A stretch of DNA of 64,000 nucleotides from positions 32,986,001 through 33,050,000 of the forward strand of contig NC_084921.1 of the NCBI RefSeq assembly GCF_958298935.1, read 5' to 3'. Made by a program: the position numbers and the translations under genes. Source of the stretch: Phragmites australis. Its lineage: Eukaryota; Streptophyta; Magnoliopsida; Poales; Poaceae. Below are positions 46,866 to 58,599 of the stretch, one piece after another; the first letter of the stretch is position 1; each line of letters opens with the position of its first letter. The notes beneath the pieces are model-generated. The model made no database searches, had not been told where the DNA came from, and saw only the letters and a list, made by a program, of their open reading frames with translations.

Positions 46866-47572
46866 AAAGCACAACGAATTACAAGCCTTTTGGTTGTTCA
46901 GTTTAACGAGTTTTAGTCCCCCTGAATTGAATTTGTCTGCCCCTCTTCAAGTCGTAGCACCAACTAGAACATTTTAAAATGAAAAAAAAACAATGATTAG
47001 ATTAAAAAGAACTCTTGGATTTATACCCTTCTCCTGGCACTGAATTTACTCCCAATTGAATTCTCCCTGGAAAAAAATGTAATCATTGTTTTGTTCACTT
47101 TCAGATGAAAACATCCAACAACTTGAACGAAATGTGTGACTCTGTTACTCTAAAAATTGCATAAAAGTATGCTTTGTAAGCGTAGCTTCATTTCTTCAAT
47201 GTGTGACAAAATGTATGTTTCTTCTGATACAGCTAGCTCTCCCTTCCATGTTGGACAAAATCATGTTTCTTCTCGTGGAGCAAAGAGATAAATCCCTTCA
47301 AGTTTTTTTAATATATATAATTAAGCTGTTGCTTGCATTCGACTATAAACCATGCATGCACATCTCAAGGCAAATTAAGACCCTGATAAATAAAAACTAC
47401 TAGCTCGCACTATGGTAAGACGGGTCCATGAAGCATTATATAATTCTCAATTAGTTACTAGCTAACTAAGCTCGGATCCAACATAGACCAATCACTCTTC
47501 CTCAACCGGTCATAGTACTAAACTAACCAACATCCATCCACCATCTCCTCTCCTCCAATTCTTCTAGGTTTC
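45660..47572. other. Gene-free stretch
   Basis: CCAATGTTGCGACCAC occurs twice, at about 46010 and 46093. Open frames near 45804-46280 overlap on both strands and show no domain. A long (GA)n tract lies at 46819-46862. Nothing else is supported. Confidence 0.5.
46819..46862. repeat. (GA)22 microsatellite
   Basis: This is a perfect GA dinucleotide run of 44 bp. Confidence 0.95.
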
Positions 47573-47581
47573 GATTACCAT

Positions 47582-48039
47582 CTAGGCAACACCGATATGA
47601 ATACATGTATCGGTATCAGGATATGACATTTTCCTAGAAAATCCAATATGTGGATACATTTTACTTTTTTTTTTGAAAAAAAAATAATCAAAGAGAGGGA
47701 AGGGGAAGAAAAGAGGAAAATGGGGAGAGGAATTTACCACCGTTGCCAGATGTGGATGGGAGGGCGTCACCGGCTCGCTACCAACATGCGGTGCTATGGT
47801 GGAGGCCTGGAGGAAGGCGTGCGGGCGACGGCTGGTGAGAGGGAGGCGACTGGCATGGTGGTCACTGACGAGTGGTTAGGTTATCCGAATGGGCTAGGCC
47901 GTATTCTAGAAGTATCAAGGTGTATCTGTAATTTACATATTTATTTTTATTCAGATACTTGGTGGATTCGATGCGTATCTGTATCGGTTATGGTATCTGA
48001 TATGGATATGGTGACTTCTGGGCGTATCAGTGTTTCAGA
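47582..48039. mobile_element. MULE-type non-autonomous element, 458 bp
   Basis: A perfect 9-bp duplication GATTACCAT flanks it (47573-47581 and 48040-48048). The ends CTAGGCAACACCGATATG and, in reverse complement, TCTGAAACACTGATACG are related inverted repeats. Both sides then carry GTATCGG/ATCTGATA-type text. The GC-rich open frame inside (47648 onward) looks accidental. Assignment to Mutator-like rests on the 9-bp duplication. Confidence 0.75.
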
Positions 48040-48048
48040 GATTACCAT

Positions 48049-50033
48049 ATAACAACAGTACGGTCAAACAGTTCTAACTGCACATTCACGTTTCAGTTTC
48101 ACCTGCTCACGAGCAGACTTAATTAGCAGCCAGCCTATTTACTTTTCCATTGGATCCTTACACATATTGGTCCATCCTTGGCACATCTCCTCAGATCAAA
48201 TTTGGTTATTAGTTACTCATCAGCCATGCGTAAGGTATAACAATTCTTGTTTTGGGATCTTGAGGCATTGCAACATTTGACCATTCTCATCTTGATCTTG
48301 AAGCAACCATGCTTGAATAAACACATGTAGCAACTGACATAATTTAGAAAATTACCAAGGCAGTTTAGTCAAGTTAAATTTTGTTGCAATTATGTGAAAG
48401 TTCCTATTTGAGGTCAGCTAGGGGTGGCTTAGTCAAGTTTACCTGATGGCAAAGGACAGGCCTACACTCCGTGCTGCTCTGGAGTCTTCGCAAAACTCGT
48501 AGCATGTGTAGCAGGCGCGCAAGCCTGTGTGCAGCGCGAGTGGATGTGCATCCTACATGCACTCTCTAAAAAAAAAAAAAAAGAGTTTACCTGGTGTCAA
48601 TTTTTCTCTGTTGTTTGTGTCAAGTGTCATTTGAGGACAGCAAGCTAAGACAACACGGGGGAGGTGGTTGTTGGAGAGCAAGCATCACACTTCACAAAAG
48701 TACAATTCAGTTCTTTGGTTGGAAGGGCCGATCAAATCGAAAGAAAATGAGCTTATCCATTGTCTGACATCAATCAACTTTTTTCATCAGCATATGACTC
48801 CCAACAAAGATGTGTCTTGTGACTGGGTGAAGCATCTGATAGATCATCAGGGGAGAAGGAAAGGAAAGAAAAGAAAAGGAAGATGAGAAGCAAGTGTGCC
48901 ATCACATTCACAGTGGAGGGTGTGATCTGCATTAACTTGGACAGGTGTACACCCCATCTACTTTCTCATCTCTTTATCTCTTTAGTTTTAGGGTTCACAA
49001 GAGCTGCTGGCTGGCTCTCTCTTCTCTCCTCCCTCTCAACATTTATGCCTTGGCCACTCAGCTCACATGCAACCACCACCACCACCACCACCATGGCCAT
49101 AAACATCCTTGCATTGCACTGCAATGCATGATAACTTTTATCGGCAAGCATTGATGCATGTGTGCAAGTGTTTATGCCTTTGATGGGTAGATGGATTTTC
49201 ACCTTGGCCTGAATCGGGTCAGGCAGTCTGGGTCCCTTTCAGCATGCTTGCTGTTGCCATGCTCCAACTGACTCACTATTTGTGCCATCTTGCCCAAAAC
49301 TAAGTGGCTGCTGATCAGAATTCCCCCTCTTCAAGGCCAAAAGTTGCAATGGTTTCAAGTCTCACGCACTGCCTGCTGGACTGGAGCCCTTTTTATAATA
49401 ATAATAACAGGATGCAATGATTAAGTAAGATGAGGGCTTTCTTTATCTTTCCATTCATGCAAGCAGGCCACAGTAAACTATAAGCATGCTCTGGCCAATG
49501 GGGTACAGAATGAGAGCTTCTTCTTCAGCTGCATACATACACTGAACCTTCACATGAAAAGGACTGAAATCTTTTTCCCTAGCTTGTCTGCTGCATGACA
49601 ATCAGAGATTTTGTCCCCTTAAACCACACTTATCCAACTAATTCAACCCCTTTGTATAATATAATCACTTGCTTTTCTCATACATAGTTTATGTGTTTAT
49701 TCTTTAAGCACCACTTCACTTCAGCCAATGGTTGCAAAGGGACAGCTTTGTTTCTTTGCCAAGACAACGATGTGCTACTTGTTAATCAAGCTCCTCATTT
49801 TTTTTTCTTGGTACAGTGCAATGGATGGAATCTATGGACCTCTCAGTTCTGGTAAGTGCATACACAGAAATACAGAATGAGGGTGCAGTTATCCCCTCCT
49901 CACCTCTGGGCCTGCCTGACAGCCTGCACATGGCCTCCTGCGATCAAATCTCATTGCTTGCAGATCTTGCAAACATGGCTTGTGATGTCACACGATACCA
50001 TATTGCCTGCACTTAAGCTACACCATGCCCAAC
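48049..50033. other. Gene-free stretch, possible non-coding transcript
   Basis: No protein domain is visible. At 49817-49851 a 35-nt segment is bounded by TTCTTGGTACAG and GTAAGT, good splice signals, and could be a small exon of a non-coding RNA. A CAC/ACC repeat lies at about 49071-49093 and an A-tract at about 48568-48582. Confidence 0.35.
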
Positions 50034-50311
50034 TGTTCCTAGAGTATAAAGGGATAACTCGATGATGTATTACTGAAGTGCATGTACATATATCTAGGCG
50101 ATTACATGAGCGCCATGGGCGCTGAATCTAACTACTCAGCAGTCGGTTGATGCCGACTCGCCAGATGTGCTACCGATCCACCAGAAGCGCAGGCAGTTGA
50201 GTGGATGAGGACGACGTAATTAAGTAGAGCTTCCGAGATGGCCGCAGTCGGGTGAAGGCAGAAGAATAGGGCGCCAGGCCATTGATGCGGAGAAGAGTTG
50301 TTCCGCTGACA
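50034..50311 (-). repeat. 3' LTR of the copia element
   Basis: On the minus strand it starts TGTCAGCGGAACAAC directly after the polypurine tract and ends at GGAACA, 278 bp, with TG...CA ends. Short copia LTRs of this size are common. The right boundary is firm and the left one is the nearest CA. Confidence 0.65.
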
Positions 50312-50317
50312 GCCCCC

Positions 50318-53300
50318 TCAGTTTGGACGTGGGACGACGTGCAGACTGCGCATGGATTCATTGAACAGCACAGCTGAGAGCCCCTTTGTGAAGATATCTG
50401 CAAACTGCGACCCGGAAGGCACATGGAGAACTTGGATGGCACCCAAAGAAACCTTCTCACGTACAAAATGCAGGTCTATCTCGATATGTTTTCTCCGTTG
50501 ATGATGTATCAGGTTGGACGAGAGATACATAGCACTCACATTGTCGCAGAAGACAACTGAAGAACAGGTGGGCATTTGCTACCTCTCGGTATTTATCCTC
50601 TGCGCTGGAACGTGAGATGGTAACTTGCCGTTTAGAAGACCAAGCAATCAGGTTTGAACCGAAGAACACATAGTAGCCGGATGTAGATCGTCTGGTGTCT
50701 GGGCAACTAGCCCAATTAGAGTCAAAATAAGCTGTAATTTCACGAGATGAAGATTTGTAAAGTTGGAGACCAGGGTACCACATATGTAGCGAAGTATCCG
50801 TTTGAGCTAAAGGAAATGTGCTTCCCTAGGATCATGCATGAATAGACATATTTATTGGTCTGCATAGCTTATGTCGGGTCTAGTGAGGGTCAAATATTGC
50901 AAAGCTCCAGCTAGGCTGCAATATTCAATGGGGTTAGAAACTGGTGGACCTGAGTGGCCGAAGAGTTTAGCTTTGGTATCCATGGGTGTGGTGCACAGAT
51001 TACAGTTGGACATATTAGCTTGGTGGAGAAGATCAAGAGCATATTGCTTTTGAGACAACAGAAGGCCATGAGAATTCCGTAGAACCGAGATCCCAAGGAA
51101 ATGATGCAAATGTCCGAGATCAGACATAGCAAATTCACCATGCAACCGAGAGATTAAGTGGTGAAGAAATGAAGAACTATTGGCAGTTAAAATGATATCA
51201 TCAACATATAATAATAGGTAGGCAATGTGAGAACTAGAGTGATAAATAAAGAGCGAAGGATCGGACTTAGAACATTGGAAACCAAGAGAAGAAAGGAAGG
51301 TTTTGAAACGAATGAACCAAGTATGAGGCGCTTGCTTAAGACCGTATAAAGACTTATTCAATTGACAAACATGTTGTGGGCAAGAAGAATCAACGAACCC
51401 CAAAGGTTGCTGGTAGAACACGGTCTCAGTAAGCTTACCGTGCAAGAAGGCATTTTTAACATCCAATTAGTGATTGGGCTATGACATGGAGGTAGAGAGG
51501 CTAAGGACAATGCGGATTGTAGTCGGCTTAATTACAGGACTGAAAGTTTCACCATAATCAACACTAGCTTGCTACGAGAAACCACGCACAACCCATCTAG
51601 ATTTATAGCGAGAGAGGGATCCATCAGGGTTAAACTTGTGGCGAAATATCTACTTCCCGAAAACGACATCGGCACATGTAGTAGGAGAGACAAATGTCCA
51701 AGTGTTGTTTGAAATGATAGCATTAAATTCTTCAATCATGGCTTGACGCCAATTAGGATCCTTAAGAGCCAAATGATAAGAGATATGCAGAGGTGAAATG
51801 GCAGTAGATGTATTGAGATAAAATACCCTCTTTGGCACAAAGCACTGGATTTTGAACGTGTTTGATAGTTGTGTTGAGTGGTAGGCAAAAGGTGGGTAGA
51901 GGAGCTGGTGGGCGTGGAGCTGGGTGCAGCTAATTAAAGCCGGGTGTGCGGAGCTTGGTGGCTGGAGGTCTGGTGTTGATAGCGGTGAGGAGTCTGGTGG
52001 TGTGGACGCAGGTGAGATGCGATTGGGTGGCACTGGAGTTATTGTGGCGACGCGCTGAGCAGCAGGATAGGTTCACAAATCCTCTTGCAGATTGGGTGTT
52101 CGGATAGGCACCAGATCCAAAGAAGATCCAGAGGGATTAGCTGTGGGTGGGGGATCCGACAAGCGTGCTTTTTCTTGAGAAAGAGCAAAGGGAAAAGTTT
52201 CCTCATCAAATATGACATGACTAGAAATGATCACTTTGTGTGTGGACAGATGAAGGCACTTGTAGCCTTTATGCTCAGGTGGGTAACCAAGGAACTCGCA
52301 AGCCGCAGATCTAGGGGCAAGCTTATGAGGTTTTGTTGTGGCTAAATTGGGATAACACAAACAACCAAATACCCTTAGGTGAGAGTACTGAGGAGGAGTG
52401 CGAAATAGCGCCTAGTATGGAGTGAGGAGGCTGATGGGTTTAGAAGGGCGCCTATTTGGAAGATATGTTGCAGTGTGTAGGGCTTCAACCTATTAGGTAG
52501 CTGGCATATGAGCTTGAAAGAGCAATGTGCGAATAATGTCATTAATGGAACATAGAGTGCGCTCGGATTTACCATTTTGTGGTGAAGTGTGCGGACATTA
52601 GAATTGGTGTGTGGTACCACGCAAGCTCAAGAAAGATTGAAGCACAAAATTGTCAAATTCCTTGCCGTTATCACATTGCAGGCATTGTATTGTGGTATGA
52701 AATTGGGTGAGAGTGAGGTTGAAGAAATGATGTATGGTGGCGCTAGTGTCAGACTTGACACAAAGGGGGAATGTCCAAGCATAATGTGTAAAGTTATCCA
52801 AAATAACAAGATAATATTTATAACTGGTAAAGCTCTCAATCGATGAGGTTCACAAATCGCAATGAATCAACTGGAATGGAAAATAAGTGACAGTGGTAGC
52901 ACGAGATAATGGTAGCCAAACATGCTTGCCCAATTGGCAGGCATCACACACACTGCTAGTATCACTATTATTTGTAGTAGAAGCTTATAAAGGAAAAGCA
53001 ATTGAAGGAAATGATTGCTGGTGGGGATGTCCAAGATAGCGATGCTAGAGAACTGTTGAAGACGTTGCAATGAGGGCCATGGATGATGAAGGATGCTCAA
53101 CAGATTTGAACGATAGAGTGCACTAGCAGTATTGGACCTCATGATGTTTTGCTTGGTTCTGAGATCATTCATAGAGAAACCAAGATGATCAAATTCAATT
53201 CAACATGAGTTATCAGTAGTGAATTTTTGAACAGATATAAGATTCTTAATCAGATTACGAGTGTGAAGGATATGTTGAAGAGTTAACGATGTATATGGCC

Positions 53301-53360
53301 TATGTAAGGTAGAAGAGCCAGTGCCGAGTATTGTTAAGGAAGCTCAATTGCCGACGATGA
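50318..53360 (-). pseudogene. Copia pol: integrase, reverse transcriptase, RNase H
   Basis: The minus strand reads VCDACQLGKHVWLPLSRAT and LIHCDLWTSSIES (near 52900), then QCDNGKEFDNFVL (near 52660), giving two of the integrase DDE acidic residues. KPHKLAPRSAACEFLGYPPE is near 52310. Reverse transcriptase follows: RQAMIEEFNAIISNNTW (near 51730), MDVKNAFLHGKL, SLYGLKQAPHTWF (near 51340) and YLLLYVDDIILTA (near 51200). RNase H has [20 protein letters not shown] and [20 protein letters not shown] (50740-50590). Stops occur at several sites (VVFGK-stop, VVRGFS-stop), and the RNase H first Asp context reads FDSNW. It is inactive. Confidence 0.9.
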
Positions 53361-55028
53361 TGTTGGCTTTTCATCAGGATCAAACAATCATAGGGACACG
53401 AGAATACAAGAACACAAGAGTTTATGAGGCCACGATAGTTTAACCTTTGCCTTTTCTTTAGATCCAAGATCGCTGAGTACTTAATCGAGTACTTCTGATC
53501 TTCTCGACCTTACAAATTGATCGACTCTTTTCTTATAGCCTTTCTCTTCTCTGAGGCACATTATGGGTGCCCCTCTCCCTTCATTATATAGGGGCCAAAT
53601 ACTAGACCAACAAAAACTTCCTTGCATGCAACACACGCATGCCATACTAGTCCTACACTAATAGGACCTTGATTTCCTAAGCACACCAAAATAAGATTAA
53701 TTTCCAACACTCCCCTTTAATCTTATTTTCTCTAACTCTTCGAAGCAATCGGACACATCTGCAACTTTCTCAACTCACACTTGATCGAGGACGTCTAAGT
53801 TTGCAACACAAGCTCTTTCATGTTGCTCCGAACCTATGCATCAATTTCTACTTTTCCGCTGGTGACACACCTTGCCAGTAACTTCAACCTTGACATCAGC
53901 TTTAATTGTCTTTTTGTCATGACACATCTTGAAAATGGACTGAGACTTAGATCAAAGCTTATGTACTTCTACATGAACACACGGAGCTTTGGCAATCGAC
54001 TAAGCCATCATAGCCGAATGCCCAAAGATTCTATGTGCTCTCGTTCTTTGTTTCTCCATCAACATTACCACAGAGAAGTCTTCAATGGCCACCACCCATC
54101 ACTGAGACACACTTAGCGGCTACCTTCTCCAATCCGTTCTCATCTTGCACCTGGAGTCTGCACCAGACATACCTAAACTCCACTAAGTCCCCCCATGCGG
54201 CGTGATTCCGTGCATCCGTATTTTCCCACGCAGCGCACAGCTCAACGCGCCACATGCGCCTCAAGGTCGATGCACTCCTTGCTGTTGCCGACCCACCTGA
54301 CTGCACAGCCCAGCGCATCTTATCCACACCGGCTCCAGCGCAGCACCAGACTGAGACCAACTCAGCCATGCAGCACACACCTGCACCCAAACATACCCGC
54401 AGCCATCCGAGCCACGTGAACCTCCTGCCGAGCAACCCGACAAGCTATGCCACACAAACTCCACGCCACAGCATAATCTTCTACATCTTAACAAGCTCCG
54501 ATGCCAAATTGTTGGCTTTTTTTTTATCAAGATCCAACAATCACACGGACACGAGAGCACAATAGTTTCCAAGGCCGCGACAATTTAGCCTTTAACTTTT
54601 CTTTAGATCCGAGCTTACTAAGTATTTAACCGAGTATTTCTAAGCTTCTTGACCTTAAAACTTGATGGACTCTTTTCTCATAGCCTTCCTCTTCTTCGGA
54701 CCCCTCCCTTCATCATATAGGGGCTAAATACTAGACCCTGAATCATACTTTGATGTAATCCTATTCCTACTCAGACTCTTCTCCTACTTTGACATGGACT
54801 CTCAAGCATATCTAGAAGCTTAAGCTCCTACCAAAACAAGTCAAGTCAGGACTCTTGATCAGCTGCCGGATTCCACGAAGTCGTAGACTTTCTATATGAG
54901 TATATGACTATGTATACAACATCTGACCAATCAAAACTTCCTTGCATGTAAAACACCCATGACATACTAGTCCTACACTAATACGACCTTAATTTCCTAA
55001 GTACACCAAAACAAAATTAATTTCCAAC
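53361..55028 (-). mobile_element. Small non-autonomous LTR retrotransposon nested in copia
   Basis: Two related repeats start TGTTGGC and end with TTTCCAAC: 53361-53709 (3' LTR) and 54510-55028 (5' LTR). On the minus strand a primer site TGGCATCGGAGC (54506-54495, close to the initiator-Met tRNA type) follows the 5' LTR. TTAAAGGGGA precedes the 3' LTR. The 800-bp interior has no gag or pol. The 5' LTR carries about 190 bp more (about 54735-54925) than the 3' LTR. The flanks share ATCG. It interrupts the copia frame between protease and integrase, so it is younger than the copia insertion. Confidence 0.85.
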
Positions 55029-56046
55029 CGATACAGTGAAAAGAGAAGATGAGGATGGAAGGTAGGAATGCAAGTTACCATTGTTGCTCGTCATATGAGA
55101 GCTGGCGCCAGTGTCCATATACCGGTCACTGGTGGCAGCCGACTGTCCGAATGAAGAGACTTGGAGTGCTTGGATGAGGCCGCTAACATCCCAATTTGGC
55201 GTGTGCGCTGGAGAGGGAGTGGAAGCCGGAAGTTGCTGAGCGTGATATGCGTGGCCGGTGTTTGCAGGACCTAGAGGCGTGCCAAGGACACATGGTGCAG
55301 TAGCTCCAATCCAGGGGGCATGCCAGGCACCACCGGCCAGGGCACGTTGTAGTAGTTGCTGTAGCCGCGCAAATTGTTGTTGTAGCGACCGTCCCTCCCC
55401 ACGTCCACGGCCACGGGAGCCCCGACCGCGGCCACGCTCAGAGGACGACCCAGAGCGATCCGAATGCGAGGTAGAAGAATCACCAGTCGAGGGCGCAGAT
55501 CCAGTGCGGAGTTAGAAGCCGTCTTGGAGGAGCCGGCCTGGGAAGTCTCCTCCGTGGTGAGAATATCGCGAGCTTGGAAGAACGTCAGGAACGTGGGGAG
55601 CACTAGCAGGAGAGTATTGAGGACACTGAATTTGGGATTGAGGCCCCAAATCAATTGGTGAATGAGAGCACGCTCAGACACAGGTTGATCATAATCGGCG
55701 AGAGTGTTGGCGAGTTGCTGGAGATTATGGCAGTAGGCAGAGACAAAGAGATCGCCTTGGCACAAGACATGAAACTCTGCTTCAAGATGATCCCGTTGAA
55801 GATGGTGTTCAGGCGAGTCCACACCAGGAAGGCCATGGCATTGGTCTGCATGGCCATGTTGAGAAGTTCATCCGTGATAGTGGCATAGATCCACATAACC
55901 ACGGTGAGGTTCTTCTTCACCCAGTCCGGGTCGTCGTGTTGGGGATCATCATCCTCAACATGACCGAAGATGGTTGAACCGGCCAAGCACAACAAGAAAG
56001 ATGGATTATTGTGAAGTGGAGCAGTCTTCGATCTTTTGTTCTCCAT
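55029..56046 (-). pseudogene. Copia gag and protease
   Basis: The frame starts MENKRSKTAPLHNNPSFLLC at 56046. After a frame change near 55800 it reads EFHVLCQGDLFVSAYCHNLQ, QLANTLADYDQPVSERAL, IHQLIWGLNPKFSVLNTLL and FQARDILTTEETSQ, the copia UBN2/gag core. An Arg/Gly/Asn-rich stretch is followed by DRYMDTGASSHM (about 55130-55095), the aspartic protease site. No intact zinc knuckle was seen. The frame breaks in gag and the downstream LTR insertion make it inactive. Confidence 0.85.
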
Positions 56047-57324
56047 CAGAGCAGCTGATCAACAAAACAGCATAAGTTTTTGGAGGCAATATAATTAATC
56101 AACTGGCACATTTTGCTTCAGTTGAATCGAGCAACCCCAATGCGACTGTCAGTGACAGGCACAGAGTAATTAAGTAGCAGACACCTCCGAAGGCATCACA
56201 AGCTGCACCCAGATTTGGTAGTATATAACCACTTGCGCTAACTGCATGCTAATCATCCGATTATCCCCTTCAACTGGAGACAAACTGAAGCGCGCACCCA
56301 TACCCATACATGAACCCCTGCTCATTCTGCGACTCCAGCGATTGGCTCATGGCCTCCATGCACGCACCTTGTGCCTGATTAACAAATCGATCAACAGTAA
56401 CCGGCAAGCTAAGATGTGGCTGCAGCTGGACGCCACATGCGCTGCTGAATGCTGATCCTGCCTGTGATATTCCATCTAGATCATACCCAGTTTGGAGCTG
56501 GGATTTAACTAATCCGGATCGATGCTTGGAGGATTTGTCGTCTTTGATTTGTGGGAGAGAATTGGGAGCAGAGCATGCAGCTAGGAGCTCTACGCTTCCT
56601 AAGCGAGGGTTAAGGCCGGTGCTAATCATATTATGACAACCGACCACACCGAAATTAAGGAGCAGGCCTAGGGCTCGGAGATATATAATCTGTCTCCCCT
56701 AAACAAAACACGTACGTACACGTCCATCCTGATGGGACAACAACATGTACATGTGCTTACTGCTAATTATTTTGCTTAATTATGCCTTGGGCACTGGAGT
56801 ATATATATATATTTTTCTTGTGTGGCACTGATAAATGGTACGTAGTTCGTCCTAGGATCCATAGAGTCAAACTACTGATCAGTTTTAGCTGGCCACTTGT
56901 TTATATATCTATCTAGACTGACTGCAAATTTCGCAGGGCTAGGCCTTATTATATATGCTGTATAATTGAGCGATGGTTTCGTGCATATATATCTGCAACT
57001 TGAAATGGCATTTTTTTTAGCAAAGGTCAAAGTACTTAAGTTGGATGCCATTTCTGTCCACATTAATTTGCAGTAATATCACACTATCCTCCAAGTTATG
57101 ACTGTACTTAATCTATACCACTATAAAAAGCACGAGTTATAACAGAACCAAATAATCTACACCGTACATTACACATGATCTAATGGTACACAGTTAAAGA
57201 TTCTCCCCATCGCTTGCCCTCTCTCCTTCTGCGCGCGATTGAAAACTGCTCACTGCTTCTCATGGCACCCCACCACACACTTGCGCCGCTCTCCTCCATG
57301 TCCCTGCGCTGACACCACCTCCGC
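56047..57324. other. Flank of copia, mostly unassigned
   Basis: It contains the reading frame listed at 56270-56647 and AT-rich text with a (TA)n run near 56802-56812. No LTR copy or other element end was found. Confidence 0.4.
56270..56647 (-). CDS. Uncharacterised frame, possible last exon
   Basis: A 125-codon minus-strand frame contains NPRLGSVELLAACSAPNSLP, KDDKSSKHRSGLVKSQLQTG and EAMSQSLESQNEQGFMYGYG. Its composition (Ser/Gln-rich, little bias toward repeats) looks more gene-like than neighbouring frames. It recalls the variable C-terminal regions of plant transcription factors, but I do not recognise a family. A possible acceptor (TATGATTAG) lies at about 56626, so it could be a terminal exon starting at TGLNPRLG, with earlier exons to the right. 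I could not find those exons. It may equally be a gene fragment or chance. Confidence 0.25.
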   Translation of the reverse strand: MVGCHNMISTGLNPRLGSVELLAACSAPNSLPQIKDDKSSKHRSGLVKSQLQTGYDLDGISQAGSAFSSACGVQLQPHLSLPVTVDRFVNQAQGACMEAMSQSLESQNEQGFMYGYGCALQFVSS

Positions 57325-57652
57325 GATCCTCCCCATACTTGTGCTGCCGCCGCCTCCGCCTCCACACACCGTATGACCGCTCGCCTGGCTTCGCCTAACA
57401 CCTCATCTCCCTCTTTCCATCTCCTCACGTTGCACGGTCGGGGGAGCCCCGCCTTCCCAATCCCCACGATCTTCCCCATCCCCGAGCTGCCACCGCCGCA
57501 GCCATGCTCCTGCCCGTCCCCGCACTGCCGCGATCCTGCCCATCCCCATGCTGTCGCCAGCGCCTCTGCCTCCGCATGCCGCACGACCGCTCGCCTGGCT
57601 TCGCCCAACACCTCCTCTCCCTCCTTCTATCTCCTCACGCTGTACAGTCTGG
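57325..57652. repeat. Tandem duplication, period about 210 bp
   Basis: 57325-57442 and 57535-57652 are near copies. Both contain GACCGCTCGCCTGGCTTCGC, then CAACACCTC or TAACACCTC, CTCCCTC and ATCTCCTCACG. The region is C-rich (CCCCATCCCC, CCGCCTCCGCC). Open frames on both strands follow from composition, and no domain is seen. Confidence 0.7.
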
Positions 57653-58599
57653 GGAGGACACCGTCGCTCGGCCGCCCGACTGCCCGCCAGATCGCCCACC
57701 GGGTCCGGGCGGCCAACACGAGCAACACGGCAAGAGTCGGCATCATCTCTACTATTGTTTGTGCTTCTCTGTTTCTTCTCCCTGAGTTCTTGTATGAATG
57801 TTTTTTTTTGCAACATTTGTTAACGGCAATTTACTCCAGGCCTCCATCCCATACTGCAATTTACTTGATACGTAGCTGATGTATGGTATCGCTACTACCA
57901 CTGCTTGTTTTGCATCTACACGCACAGGTTACTGCTTCTGCTAGCTCTTGAGCTCAGTCTTCAGTCCAAAAAAAAAAAAGGCTATGTCTTCAGTCCACAA
58001 AAAAAAAGGCTATGTCTTCTGCATTCATGAAGCTGCAAGCTTTGCTTGTTCGGTTGTTCTGCATCCGCATGCACAATTTCTCCTTTTCACTTCTCCCACA
58101 GAGAGATCGTGTTGCTCTCTGAATTATCGAAGGAGGCTTCTTTGCTCCTTCTCTTTTCTCCGTGAAATTTCGCTGGGTTTTTGCGTGCCTGTGCCACCGC
58201 AATACGGCAATCGGGGATTCTCCAGGTGGCCGGGTGATCGACTAGTTGGTTGTTAAACCTTGAGTCAGAAAAACAAAGTTGTCCTTCTTGTACTTAGTTG
58301 TACTGTTTTTACTGCTTTTTAGACCTTCTGAGCAGTAGTTTCGCTAACAGCACACAGATATAGACGGAGATGGAAACCGGCCGACAACGCTTGCTGAAGC
58401 TTAATTTAATTAGCGGTTCCGTTCGTACTAAACACGCGTGTTGGTGCGCAAGATGCCTTTTGATTAATGGGTCGGGTCGTGCCATTTTGAGGGCTCTTAT
58501 TAGCTAGTGCTGAGACTACTTGTCGTGCTCTTAATGGCCTGGCTTCTTCTTAGTTCAAAAGAGGATAAAGAAGCGCTCATTGAACATCTGCGTGGAAAA
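57653..58599. other. Gene-free stretch
   Basis: A short tandem duplication GGCTATGTCTTC with A-tracts occurs at 57965-58020. No other structure is recognised. Confidence 0.45.

Larger units (their letters stand above)
50034..56046 (-). mobile_element. Ty1/copia retrotransposon, no 5' LTR visible, with nested insert
   Basis: On the minus strand, gag, protease, integrase, reverse transcriptase and RNase H follow in copia order from 56046 to about 50340. A polypurine tract (CTGAGGGGGC, 50321-50312) and one LTR follow. No second copy of that LTR was seen beyond 56046, so the 5' end is probably truncated. A 1.67-kb LTR element interrupts the region after the protease. Multiple stops and frame changes show the element is dead. 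Confidence 0.85.

Noticed and set aside
46722..46916. Open frame with a Glu/Arg repeat
   Set aside because: It is only the translation of the (GA)n microsatellite.
47648..48052. 134-codon open frame as a gene
   Set aside because: It lies inside a 458-bp non-autonomous element, has no domain, and its end falls past the element boundary.
56046..56650. 5' LTR of the copia element
   Set aside because: The 278-bp LTR at 50034-50311 has no copy here. The shared 12-mer GTAATTAAGTAG is too short to count.
57180..57879. Overlapping open frames on both strands
   Set aside because: They result from C-rich tandemly duplicated sequence; no domain is visible and frames on both strands are equally open.
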